This document shows positions 19,178-29,438 of a stretch of DNA of 64,000 nucleotides, one piece after another. The stretch is from positions 4,518,235 through 4,582,234 of the forward strand of contig OU696579.1 of assembly GCA_916048095.2 (NCBI GenBank), read 5' to 3'. Source of the stretch: Sacculina carcini (lineage: Eukaryota; Arthropoda; Thecostraca; Sacculinidae). The notes beneath the pieces were generated by a model. The model searched no databases. It saw only the letters and a list, made by a program, of their open reading frames with translations, and was not told where the DNA came from. The translations under genes were made by a program, and so were the position numbers. Within the stretch, counting starts at the first letter, position 1, and each line of letters starts with the position of its first letter.

Positions 19178-19731
19178 TGTATTATGTTTATTGTATATTG
19201 CATTGTATTATAGTTTGTACTATATATAATTGTGTGTGTGTGCATATGTATTTGTGTGCGTACGTGGGAGCATGATTGTGTGTACGTTGTTGTATGCGCG
19301 CGCGGAAGTAGCTGCGTCACACAAGCGCGAGCTATGAGTGCATGCATGCGCGGATGGTATCCGCCCGAAGTCAACGGTCGCTCGTGCATGTTGGGCAATG
19401 CGTTACTGGTGAAGTTAGAGTGTGGTGTTTGTGTAACATGTTGATCATACGACCATGTATTGCACACTGTCCTGCGCCACACTCCCGAGCCCCCGCGTGC
19501 GCACCGTCAAGCCACTCCCACGACAATGGCGTGACGCGTGACGTCACGCACTGTTCATAACACACACGCACATATATCTACATACATATGTGACACCTCC
19601 CCCTCCAAGTCAATCACAACCTATATAAAACATGAAATAAAATACACGCACATACATACACACGTTATACCTCCCCCTCCGAGTTAATCACAACATACAT
19701 ACCACATGAAATGGCATTGCATAACACGCGT

Positions 19732-21141
19732 TCACGGCACATAATCATTCAAATACGCCGGCGGTCGACGAATACACATAGACCGCCGCGGTAACACACG
19801 ATCCTCATTGCCTGTTGTGTTTGACCTGTTGGACGGGAGGACCTCAGGGCTGGGAAGCCCTTGGATCATCTGGTAGCTACGGGTCGACTGCACGGGATTA
19901 TCTTCCCCTGCCATCAAAATATGACGGCGATTTCGTCGATACTGTGTGCCACCCACTTTTACCAAATACGACTTATAGGGTAGCTTCCTTACACATTCTC
20001 CCCGTGACCACGAGTTTTGATGCGGCCGTTTTACCCGAACTGCTGTCCCTGGACGAATCGGCGGCAATGACCGCACTCCCTGATGATCATAATAATGTTT
20101 TTGATCGGCTTTGCTATTCAGCAAATTGTCCCGAACCCCTTTGGGAGGATCCGGCTCTAATGAACGTCGGGTTGTGGGCATCAGAGTGCGACACCGACGT
20201 CCGAACATAACGTGCGCCGGCGAGAAGGCTGTATATTGACTGGGTGTATTTCGCCAAAGCATGAGCGCCCACATGGGATTCTGCCGAGTATCGTGCGCTT
20301 TTCGGAAGATCCCCTTGATTAGCTTGACAGCGATTTCTGCGCGACCATTCGACTGCGGATACCTCGGACTTGACGTTATATGCAACATATCCACAAATGA
20401 CGCAAACTCTTTGAAGTCAAGACTGGCAAATTGTGGCCCGTTATCAGACACAAGTACTTCCGGCACACCATAACGAGCAAATTGGTGGGAGAGAATATTT
20501 GTCGAAGCCGTCGTTGTTACAGGCGACAATCGTTCAACTTCAATATATCCACTGAAGTAATCGACTAAAACGAGATAATGAGCACCGCGAAATTCGAATA
20601 TATCCGTGCCAACTTTTTGCCACTGCCGACTTGGCACCTCGTGCGGCGTTAATGGCTCTGGAGGCTGTTGGGGACGGTATGAAATGCATGTTTCACATCG
20701 TAGTATCTTGTCCCTCACCATTGCCGTCATTCCGGGCCAAAAGGCATTATCCCGGGCCAGCCTGAGTATTGAAGCCACTCCAATGTGACTTCTGTGAAAC
20801 CTATTTAACAATTCAAGTCTCATTGACGATGGAATGACCAGCCTGTTTGACTTGTAAACCAGACCGATCTGAACAGACAACTCATGTTTCACTGACCAGT
20901 AAGGGGCCGCTACCTGATCGACACTGCTTCGTTGTTCCGGCCACCCACTTATTACGTACTCACGCACTTTTTGTAAGCCTGGATCTGCCAACGTCGCTTC
21001 TCTGTATTTTTCCAAGCGCGCATCCGTTACCGCTAACTCATCAGACAGACTGAGTTCATTCATTCCCACCGCCCACGTCGGTGGTAATGAATGAACGCCC
21101 GCCCAGTCCATCTCTCTCAAGAGTGTTCGACATCGGTGCAC
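19732..21141 (-). pseudogene. pol: Element B Pol, integrase half
   Basis: The open frame of 469 codons carries integrase: an H-x-S-H-I-G-V zinc region with C-x-x-C (RCETCISYRP), the catalytic core with VGTDIFEF, VSDNGPQF and a SNGRAEIAVKLIK glutamate stretch, then a C-terminal PGTAVRVKRP module. The frame overlaps the upstream RT-RNase H frame (ends 21056) by about 85 nt in another phase. The same nucleotides read as the RNase H tail in one frame and the linker in the other, which indicates a single indel near 21100-21140, not a designed overlap. Confidence 0.8.
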
Positions 21142-23101
21142 GGCTCAGAGCATCAGCCACAGGAACTTCCGATCCAGGTGTGTATTTTAATTCAAATTGA
21201 TATCGTTGCAAGGTCATCAACATTCTCTGTAAGCGAAGCGGTGCTTCCACGAGAGGCTTTTTACGAATGGCAACCAGCGGCTTATGATCCGTCTGAATTG
21301 TTACGTGCCGAGCGTATACAAGCTGGTCTAACCTTTTCATTGCAAATGTAACCGCTAGCAACTCTTTCTCTATTTGCGAGTAAGCTTTCTCCGACTCGGT
21401 CAGCGCTCTGGAACAGTACACCACTGGACGCCCCTTCTGCAGCAGCACAGCACCCAGACCGGATGAAGACGCATCACACTGAACAGTCGCCGGGGCATCC
21501 TTATCATAAAACGCCAGCAGAGGAGCCTCTGTTAGTAATCGCTTGATTCGCTCAAACGCAGTCTGACACGAGTCACTCCAGAACCAATCGTATTTTTGAC
21601 TGAGCAAATGACGCATCGGAGCTGTTACCGTTGAAAATTCGGGAATAAATCGCGAGAGATAGGATGCAATACCCATGAAACGCTTCAGCTCGATTTTGTT
21701 GCTTGGCGCCGGAAATTTAACTACAGCCTCCACTTTAGAAGGACTCATTTTAATTCCTGCTTCGCTTACCACATGACCCAACCACGAAACTTCCTGAACA
21801 CGATAACGTAATTTGTCCTGATTTAGTCGTAAATTACATTTCTGAGCCTTGTCAAGAAATGCTCGCAATTTTGCATCATGATCGGCAATTGCCTCTGCGC
21901 GGGTCTCACCTTTTCCATATACTATAAAATCATCGGCTATTACCTCTACACCCTCTAGATCCGCTACCATCTCATGCATCAAGCGTTGCCAAATTTCTGG
22001 CGCACACGACACTCCATATGGCAAACGAGTCCATCTGTATCTACCAAATGGGGTATGAAAACAACACAGCAACGATGATTTTTCTGACAGACCAACGTGA
22101 TGAAAAGCCGATCGAGCATCCAGCATGGTGAATACTTTTGCGCCTGATAGACGATAACTCACTTCATCAAAAGTTGGCGTAGGATAGTGCTCGCGCTTTA
22201 TTGCTTTATTAAGGGTTCTCGGGTCGATACACACTCGGATATCGCCATCGGGTTTCGGTACAATCACCAAATTTGACACCCAATCCGTTGGCTGAGTTAC
22301 GCGTACTAGAATACCCTGCTCCTCCAGTTGACTCAACTTGACACGCAATTTTTCACGCAGGTGAATACGAACTCTGTAAGGGTTTTCCACAACGGGATTC
22401 ACCTTCGGATCAGTTTCAATATTTACATCAGAGGCTACCAGACCCACCCCTTCTTTAGTAAAAACACTTGGATATTGAGAAACGATGTAATCGCGAGCAT
22501 TGTCGTTAACCCTCATATTAGCAAACATTGCGTCAGACTGAGTCACAGCCTGCACTTTTGGCACATACTCAAGGGGGTCACAATCATTAACAGCAATGAG
22601 GTTCATGTGCACCGACGACCGCAAGCTCAAAATGGGCTTCACATCAAGATCCAACACGTGAAATAACAATGAGTGACGCAAATTACGCGTACGATTAATT
22701 AAGACAATCGTGACCTTCCCCACAGTCGACACAAGCTGACCATTGTACATGCGTAACATCATCTTACATGGTCTCAGATCAGTACACTCAACATCACCTG
22801 AAATTTTAACATAGTCACTGCGAGACAAAGCATTCGTCTCCGACCCTGAATCAATGAGCAATATTAATGGCTTACCACAAGCTGTAAACAAGGTCTTGAA
22901 TACTTTACTGTCATTACAGTTATGTCCCTTAGCAATGGATAAGACATCCTGACAATCCCCCGCAGTCGCTTCATTGACGTTCACATCTCTTCTACTGTGA
23001 AATCTACTCGGACCATACCGGCTGGACGGTCTTCCTGTCGGCTGCGGCCGCTGCTGCGGCTGTTGTTGTTGTTGCTGCCCATCAGATGCACCCGCACCCA
23101 T
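21056..23101 (-). pseudogene. pol: Element B Pol, protease-RT-RNase H half
   Basis: A 681-codon frame begins ATG at 23101. Protease is LLIDSGSETNAL (D-S-G, retrovirus-like variant). RT contains WVSNLVIVPKPDG, FTMLDARSAFHHVGL and a catalytic box with IADD in place of YxDD, then LGHVVSEAGI. RNase H has VQCDASSSGLGAVLL, EKELLAV, TDHKPL and DALSRAP. The frame drifts after RNase H into the integrase frame. It lies in the same phase as the gag frame end, with only TGA ACC between gag and this ATG. Confidence 0.85.
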
Positions 23102-24096
23102 GGTTCACGCCTCGCTACGAGCAAAATGATGCATCCGACCGCACGCATTGCAGCGACGCCCCCAGGCCTGACACAGCTCACGCCGCATCGCGTGGCGACG
23201 CCGGCAAAAACGACACTGGCGCGCCTCCACCTCCGCCATGTCACTGATCTCACAGACGCTGGACTGAGTCGCCGATACCACCACATCGCCGCTGATGACC
23301 TGCTGGTCCCGCTTGGCCGCTTCTTCCGACAGGGCAATTTTCAGTGCAGACTCCAGAGTGAGCTCGGTCTCATGCAACAGCGCTTGCTGGGCCGCCTTAT
23401 CTGCTATGCCCATCACTAGCCGGTCCCTCAGCATGCTGTCTAGATCTTTGAAATTACATGGGGCTCCTTGTTTTCTCAATGCCGACACAAACCCGGCGGA
23501 GCAGAATTTCATTGGGCGAATTCTACAATACCACAGCCCCTGTCCACCCAGCAGAAGATGATGGTACCAGATATCAGTCATGAGTTGTGCCATGCATTCT
23601 GGGGAGGTGGCCCTCTCTAATACGTCTTACGTCCTTGTGGCGCCATAGCGTGGAGAGGGTCGGTTCTGCGATGGCAGCGAGCTGCACGGGGCACGCCTGT
23701 GTGTTCATAAGCTTCGGCTTCTTCCCGTATGGCAGCTGCCACTTAGGCATTTAACCTTTAACCTTTAACGTACGCGCTCACCGTTTCTCCCGACTGCTGT
23801 ACCCGCTGGTAGAAGCGGTACCGCTCGAGCACCTCGTTCTTGCGCGGCGCAAAGTTCTTCTCAAATTCTTGAACTAGCGCGTCCAAGCCATCCGTTTCCG
23901 TCCAGCTGAAATGAGACGCCACTTCTTGAGCCTACCGCCCTGCACAATTGAAAAATGTGCCCACTTGCACGGCCACCGGCTTTGTGCACAATTCTTTTGC
24001 CGCAGCAAAGTATGTCCAGTCTCTCCTCCATGCATTCCACTCCGACGCTAACACAGGTGAGGTCAACTCCAGCTCCGGAGGCTGTCTAGCTGCCAT
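23102..24096 (-). pseudogene. gag: Element B Gag, broken by a small insertion
   Basis: The N-terminus (from ATG at 24096) has an SEWNAWRRDWTYF start. It has stops and frame changes, then breaks at about 23771 within SAYV. The second half resumes at about 23495 with ALRKQGAPCNFKDLDSMLRDRLVMGI, typical of gypsy Gag, and ends with Cys/His clusters (CRFCRRRH, CNACGRMHHFAR). The intervening about 275 bp has no Gag similarity and ends in ttaacctttaacctttaac. Confidence 0.75.
23495..23771. mobile_element. Short insertion in element B gag, possible non-LTR retrotransposon tail
   Basis: About 275 bp interrupts Gag between two segments that are adjacent in related proteins. On the minus strand it starts with three copies of a ttaaagg-like heptamer, which could be the repetitive tail of a SINE/LINE in reverse orientation. 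No clear target duplication is seen. Identity unknown. Confidence 0.4.
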
Positions 24097-24481
24097 CCTT
24101 GAAACCCGCACAACAAAACTCACAGAGAAACGACACCACTCACACACACTCACAAATAACTCACAAATATACTGGGCCCTTCTGACACCATGTAACATGT
24201 TGATCATAAGACCATGTATTGCACACTGTCCTGCGCCACACTCCCGAGCCCCCGCGTGCGCACCGTCAAGCCACTCCCACGACAGTGGCGTGACGCGTCA
24301 CGTCACGCACTGTTCATAACACACACGCACATATATCTACATACATATGTGACAGTTTGTGCAGTGGTTTAGAGTGTTGTTCGGTGGAGAGAGTAGTATT
24401 AAGTACATTGTGTTGCGGTGTGATCGTGTGGAATTGTGCTTTCTTGTTCTTTTTTATTTTTCGTGCTTACATTCAAATACA

Positions 24482-24493
24482 AGCTAACCGGCC
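24482..24493 (+). promoter_or_regulatory. Primer-binding site of A matching the 5' end of tRNA-Ile
   Basis: agctaaccggcc directly follows the LTR end CAAATACA. Its complement GGCCGGTTAGCT equals the first 12 nt of tRNA-Ile(AAU) as I recall it. The gag ATG is 11 bp further on at 24504. Confidence 0.6.
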
Positions 24494-24503
24494 CTTCCGA
24501 AAA

Positions 24504-24873
24504 ATGGAGTCTTCATGTGGTTTCGACGCTCGCGTGATACCAGAATTTGATGGTCAGAGTGACATTGTGGAATGGTGGACTCGCACGGAGATGATGTGTC
24601 AGCTCAAAGGCGTCGATGTGATGAGCGTAGTGTCACTACGTCTCTCAAAAGGTGCGTTTGTTGTGTGGTCCCAACTGCCGGATGAACTTCGCCGTTGTGC
24701 GAAAGGGACTCGCAGCGCTTTGTTCTCGGCGTTTGGAGTGGACAGATTCCGTGCATACGCTCTGTTCACCAGTCGTCGTCTGCAAGAAGGTGAGTCGCCT
24801 GACGTATATTTAGCAGATTTGAAAAAATTCGCTGTTTCATTCGGTGGCGTATCCGATAATCTGCTGATATGTG
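24504..24873 (+). CDS. gag: Element A Gag, N-terminal part (interrupted by element C)
   Basis: ATG at 24504 opens a frame with F-D-G-Q-S-D-I-V-E-W-W, a C-Q-L-K-G-V-D step and E-G-E-S-P-D-V-Y-L-A-D-L-K-K-(F/L), equivalent to segments of the J and I Gags. It stops after five codons of LTR sequence. The continuation is at 33564, in phase once one copy of tgtg is counted. Confidence 0.85.
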
Positions 24874-25179
24874 TGTAGCGACCCAGTCCATAACAGTTGC
24901 GTCGTACTAATACCGCTAGATGGCGCCATGTGTACATATTCACTGTTTGTGTGCGCGATTTTCGACCTTATAGACTGTGACTGTGCGATAGCGTAGCATA
25001 AGTACGTCTGATAGCACGATATACAGCAAATGTTTTTCATGATTATATATTAATTATACAATTGATTGCCACACGTTGTACTATTTTACATTGCTGTATA
25101 TGTACGCTTCAAGTCCTGGTCGCTGCGCTACGTGTAATATTTATATGTATGTTTTATATGTTTTTTTAATGTATATATG

Positions 25180-25936
25180 TGTAGAATTTGGATTTGGGTC
25201 CAATTCTATTGGGCCAAATGTGGCCTGTGTTCACCGACACGCGACCCGGCAATTTCCCTTCTTGAAGCAGGGCAACCCACGCCTCTGCTAGCCTGTTTAG
25301 GCCTGGGCTCAATCAGGACCGGTGTGCTCCGGGATCGTACTGCACCCGGAGCGAGCACTCTCACCTCCAGTGGGTGAGAGGCCTGAGCCAAGGGGAGAGA
25401 GGCAAGGAAGAAGGAAGAGACGGGTCCGTGGAATGCAATACTGGTAATACCGGAGCTACCAGCGTAAACTACCACCTATTACCCAACGAAAGGAGAGGGA
25501 TAGCACAACACTTTCACTGTAACACGAATCACTGTATTCACTTCACAAAGTTCGACTGACTTGACGAAGCAAGGCATCGAAATTTACCCCATAATGGTGC
25601 TTAACTTGAAACGGTCTAATGCAGGGCATAATGTTCACATAGTAAATGCACAAGTTTACACACATATAAAAATTACACGTAGCGCAGCGACCAGGATTTG
25701 AAGCGTACATATATAGCAATGTAAAATAGTACAACGTGTGGCAATCAATTGTATAATTAATATATAATCATGAAAAACATTTGCTGTATATCGTGCTATC
25801 AAACGTACTTATGCTACGCTATCGCATAGTCACAGTCTATAAGGTCGAAAATCGCGCATACAAACAGTGAATATGTACACATGGCGCCATCTAGCGGTAT
25901 TAGTACGACGCAACTGTTATGGACTGGGTCGCTACA
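25180..25936 (-). repeat. Inverted solo LTR of the C family inside the 5' LTR of C
   Basis: This 757-bp block is the reverse complement of the 32803-33559 LTR, complete from TGTAGCGACC to TTCTACA. It is flanked by the 4-bp duplication tatg (25176-25179 and 25937-25940). The C LTR continues on both sides. The solo LTR follows loss of an internal region by LTR-LTR recombination, a common outcome. Confidence 0.9.
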
Positions 25937-25941
25937 TATGT

Positions 25942-25950
<9 letters not shown>

Positions 25951-26022
<72 letters not shown>
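25951..26022. repeat. (TA)n microsatellite
   Basis: About 36 TA units run just right of the inverted solo LTR's target duplication, between TG-rich stretches. It grew inside the C LTR copy, which lacks it in the 3' LTR. Confidence 0.95.
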
Positions 26023-26035
<13 letters not shown>

Positions 26036-26788
26036 ATATGTATATGTTTATGTATATATATAGCCTGTTGGAGGCTCAATACATTTAATTTGAATTTGAA
26101 TGTGTGTAAGCTTGTGCATTTACTATGTGAACATTATGCCCTGCATTAGACCGTTTCAAGTTAAGCACCATTATGGGGTAAATTTCGATGCCTTGCTTCG
26201 TCAAGTCAGTCGAACTTTGTGAAGTGAATACAGTGATACGTGTTACATTGAAAGTGTTGTGCTATCCCTCTCCTTTCGTTGGGTAATAGGTGGTAGTTTA
26301 CGCTGGTAGCTCCGGTATTACCAGTATTGCATTCCACGGACCCGTCTCTTCCTTCTTCCTTGCCTCTCTCCCTTTGGCTCAGGCCTCTCACCCACTGGAG
26401 GTGAGAGTACTCGCTCCGGGTGCAGTACGATCCCGGAGCACACCGGTCCTGATTAAGCCCAGGCCTAAACAGGCTAGCAGAGGCGTGGGTTGCCCTGCTT
26501 CAAGAAGGGAAATTGCCGGGTCGCGTGTCGGTGAACACAGGCCACATTTGGCCCAATAGAATTGGACCCAAATCCAAATTCTACACTGGTGACCCCGACG
26601 TGATCGCCGCATCTGTACCCGTCACCGCCATGTCTGCATCCTACATCACAGAGGCCGCAACTATGGCTCCAATGAGCACACCGAAAGCGCTACATTGGTG
26701 ACCCCGACGTGACCCCGCTCACGTTCACCGCGACCGCTTGCACCTATTCGTCGAGTTTCATTCTCATTACACTCTGACAGGGGGGTAG

Positions 26789-27306
26789 TGTAGCGGGCCA
26801 CGTTGGCTGCATTGTCGTCATTATATGCTAGGCTTGTATATACGTGTTATTGTCAATTTATTATTTGTCATTTTAATCATGTTTCCGGTCGAGAGTAACC
26901 GTGTGTATTTCTCCTCTCGCTCACACACACACATCATGTTTGTCCGTGCACCTCACACCCTTCTGCTCTCACACTCTACTTCATTCGCAGTGCCTGTATC
27001 GCCGTGCCCACTGTACCGTTATTCGCTCTGTGTGCACACACCCTATCAGTCCTGCTCACGGGCCTGCTCTCTCGCAGTTGTTATTGTCACGAGGGCCGTG
27101 CAGACAACACACAGGTACAGTGGACACAGGGCTGAAGGCAGTCGTCCCTAATCGTTGGTGTGAGTATCTACGCGGCGCAGCGTATCCCCCGGCTCTGTGC
27201 ACTTTGCTGGTGTAAATAGGCACGGTATGTAAATATATACATTATATGGCGGTCTTCATGAATGTCGGACGAGGCGGCCATATACGCGCCCAGTAAAAGC
27301 GCTACA
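26789..27306 (+). repeat. LTR of a second CsRn1-type family inside element C
   Basis: This 518-bp block starts TGTAGCGGGCC after gacaggggggtag and ends AAAGCGCTACA, followed by a tRNA-Trp primer site at 27308. It differs from the C LTRs apart from TGTAGCG at the start. It contains a CA/TC-rich centre. It acts as the apparent 5' LTR of the gag-pol that follows, while the 3' LTR of that unit is of the C type. Confidence 0.75.
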
Positions 27307-27307
27307 A

Positions 27308-27326
27308 TGGTGACCCCGACGTGATC
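27308..27326 (+). promoter_or_regulatory. tRNA-Trp primer-binding site
   Basis: tggtgaccccgacgtgat is complementary to the 3' end of eukaryotic tRNA-Trp including CCA. The same site occurs at 26587, 26696 and 35668, with a shortened relic (13 nt) at 28516. tRNA-Trp priming is reported for CsRn1. Confidence 0.85.
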
Positions 27327-27350
27327 GCCAGGCCTGTACCCGTCCCCGCC

Positions 27351-29438
27351 ATGTCTGCAACCTACATCACAGAAGCCGCAACTATGGCTCCAATGAGCAC
27401 GCCGATGGCATCTGTCCGCCTGCCGCCATTCTCCGCCGTAGAACCGGAGCTCTGGCTAACGCAGGTCGAATTCGCCATAGATGTGTCCGGCGTAGAGGAC
27501 GACCGCATCCGCCTGAAACTCCTGGTGGCCAACCTGCCTTTTTCACTGGTAACCCAGGTGAGAGAAGTCATCTTGCGTCCCACGGCGACCTTTGCCGACT
27601 TATGCGCTGCCCTAAGGTCCCGACTGGCCACACAATCGTTGCAACCGGAAGCGCTTAAGGCCGACCGATTTGTCGCCGCTTCCGCTCAGCAGCCAGCGAG
27701 CTCATGGCCAGCGAACGCCGTCGCCTCTGCCGAGATGCCGACACGACCGCCTGACACACCTGACTCCAGCTTTGCAGCCAACGACAATCATCTGAGTGAA
27801 TTGGTGGCATTATTAGGCAGCCTCATCAAAGAGCTCCAGCTGTATCGAGCCGCTGACCTTCAAACCGGTCACAGCGAGCTCCAGCTGTCCGAGCCTCGGC
27901 GCCCATCTCACACCATGCCTCACTCACGCTCGCGCAAACGTCGATCGGCCGATGCAGCACGCTTGAAAACCAGCAGCGGCAACTCAACCATGTGCTGGTA
28001 TCACCGCTGTTTCCGCAAGAACGCCAAGCGGTGCAACAACCAGTGCAGCTGGCCTTACACGCAGCCGTCGCGGGCTGACGACCGTCCACAGCCATTGCAG
28101 CCGCTGCAAATGCCGAAACCCCACCAGAGGACGTACGTTCAGGCATTGCAGAGCAAACAGGTGGCACCGCGACAGTCTCGCCGAAAAAGCCACCAGCCAC
28201 GCGGACTAGGTACGTGCAGCCACGTTTTTGACCTGCACGGAAAGCGTCACTGGCCACTTGATTGCTGCTTCAAGCCCACAGTAGCAAAGCAGAGGACACC
28301 ACAGCGCTGCGGCATAAACCATCTGTGCCTCGCACATTACAACCTTCCGGTACGCCTTACCGAGGACCTAAGCCGCTCCTGCGAATCAACAAGGCCATCC
28401 GACAACAACACGGCTCCAAACAACAGCCACGACAACCCAGCGAATGTAATTTGGCATCATGGAACCCTCAGCCGACCGTCGCCACTGCAACACCGCGGTC
28501 CATCCTCCGCTACACTGGTGACCCCGACAACCGGCATGCTAGAACCCGGAGGCACGACACCGCAGGCACAGTCGCCCGACGGTAATGTGGATCTCACAAC
28601 TACAGCCAATCCGTTGACGACATTCCGCCTACCACCGTTCTGCGCTAACGAGCCCGAATTGTGGCTCACACAAGTAGAGTTCGCGTTCGACGTATCCGGT
28701 ATCGACGATGGCCGCAGCCGTCTCAAAATGCTCGCGGCGAACCTTCCGATGCCGGTCGCGGTCCAAGTAAAGGACATCATCAGCCGACAGACTGCGACAT
28801 TCACCGAACTCTGCGAAGCACTCCGTTCACGACTGGCTACCTCTCGCGCATCAAAACTCGAAGCACTGCTGCGCCATCAACAGTTAGGTGATCAGCGACC
28901 ATCGCAACTGTTGCGCAACATGCGCAACGAAGTGACAGCGGCAGGAGATCCTGGAGACACCGGACTTCTGCGAACGCTATTTCTCCAGCGATTGCCACAA
29001 ACAATCCGCACCGCACTGTCTCTCCTTCAAGAGAACAGTGACTTGAACGTGTTGGCTACCGCCGCTGATCGCTTTGCTCAAGCAGCTGCCAATCAATCGG
29101 CTACAGTTTGGCCAGAAGTGGCAGCGATTCGGCAAGTAGAGCACGCTGCATCAGCTCCTACAGCACCAACCGTGTCCCACACGGAATTTTCTCAGCTGAT
29201 GGCGAAAATGACGGAGCTCATCAGCGAACTGCAGCTCTCAAGGAGTCACGCAGCCGAAAGTAGCTCTCGCCCACCACAGCGGAACCGCTCGTTGTCTCGT
29301 CGTAACTCCAGACCGAGCCTAAACCAGGCGCGCAGTGACGAAAATCGTGTTTGTCGCTTCCACCGCAGATTTGGCTCATCAGCTTACAGATGCGAGCTTC
29401 CGTGTACTTGGACTGCTACAGCCAACTCGGAAAACTGA
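27351..29438 (+). CDS. gag: Element C fused tandem Gag reading frame
   Basis: One open frame of 695 codons from ATG 27351 holds two Gag units. Unit 1 (about residues 1-245) has [19 protein letters not shown] and a CHCC finger [19 protein letters not shown] linker (about 285-320) carries [19 protein letters not shown], which resembles the integrase C-terminal module of related Pols. A relic LTR end and primer site (28509-28528) follow, then ATG 28536 starts unit 2 (300 residues) with [19 protein letters not shown], the [11 protein letters not shown] step and [18 protein letters not shown]. Unit 2 alone looks like a complete Gag. The long fusion probably arose by recombination between related elements. 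GGAAAAC (29429-29435) precedes the stop and fits -1 slippage into pol. Confidence 0.8.
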   Translation: MSATYITEAATMAPMSTPMASVRLPPFSAVEPELWLTQVEFAIDVSGVEDDRIRLKLLVANLPFSLVTQVREVILRPTATFADLCAALRSRLATQSLQPEALKADRFVAASAQQPASSWPANAVASAEMPTRPPDTPDSSFAANDNHLSELVALLGSLIKELQLYRAADLQTGHSELQLSEPRRPSHTMPHSRSRKRRSADAARLKTSSGNSTMCWYHRCFRKNAKRCNNQCSWPYTQPSRADDRPQPLQPLQMPKPHQRTYVQALQSKQVAPRQSRRKSHQPRGLGTCSHVFDLHGKRHWPLDCCFKPTVAKQRTPQRCGINHLCLAHYNLPVRLTEDLSRSCESTRPSDNNTAPNNSHDNPANVIWHHGTLSRPSPLQHRGPSSATLVTPTTGMLEPGGTTPQAQSPDGNVDLTTTANPLTTFRLPPFCANEPELWLTQVEFAFDVSGIDDGRSRLKMLAANLPMPVAVQVKDIISRQTATFTELCEALRSRLATSRASKLEALLRHQQLGDQRPSQLLRNMRNEVTAAGDPGDTGLLRTLFLQRLPQTIRTALSLLQENSDLNVLATAADRFAQAAANQSATVWPEVAAIRQVEHAASAPTAPTVSHTEFSQLMAKMTELISELQLSRSHAAESSSRPPQRNRSLSRRNSRPSLNQARSDENRVCRFHRRFGSSAYRCELPCTWTATANSEN

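Larger units (their letters stand above)
19432..24354 (-). mobile_element. Element B: Ty3/gypsy LTR retrotransposon inside the 5' LTR of A
   Basis: LTRs of 164 bp each (19432-19595 and 24191-24354; TGTAACATG ... TATGTGACA) are flanked by gtttg (19427-19431 and 24355-24359). A's intact 3' LTR has a single gtttg at this point. Coding sense is minus. The primer site just inside the right LTR (minus: tggtgtcagaagggccc) resembles the complement of a tRNA-Leu 3' end, with mismatches. Each LTR holds a gcgtgacgtcacgc-like CRE palindrome. Confidence 0.9.

Noticed and set aside
21056-21141. Programmed frameshift between RNase H and integrase in element B
   Set aside because: No slippery heptamer seen, and shifts at this point are not usual for gypsy elements; a plain indel is more likely.
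25867-26149. Frames of alternating Ile/Tyr
   Set aside because: Translation of the (TA)n microsatellite.
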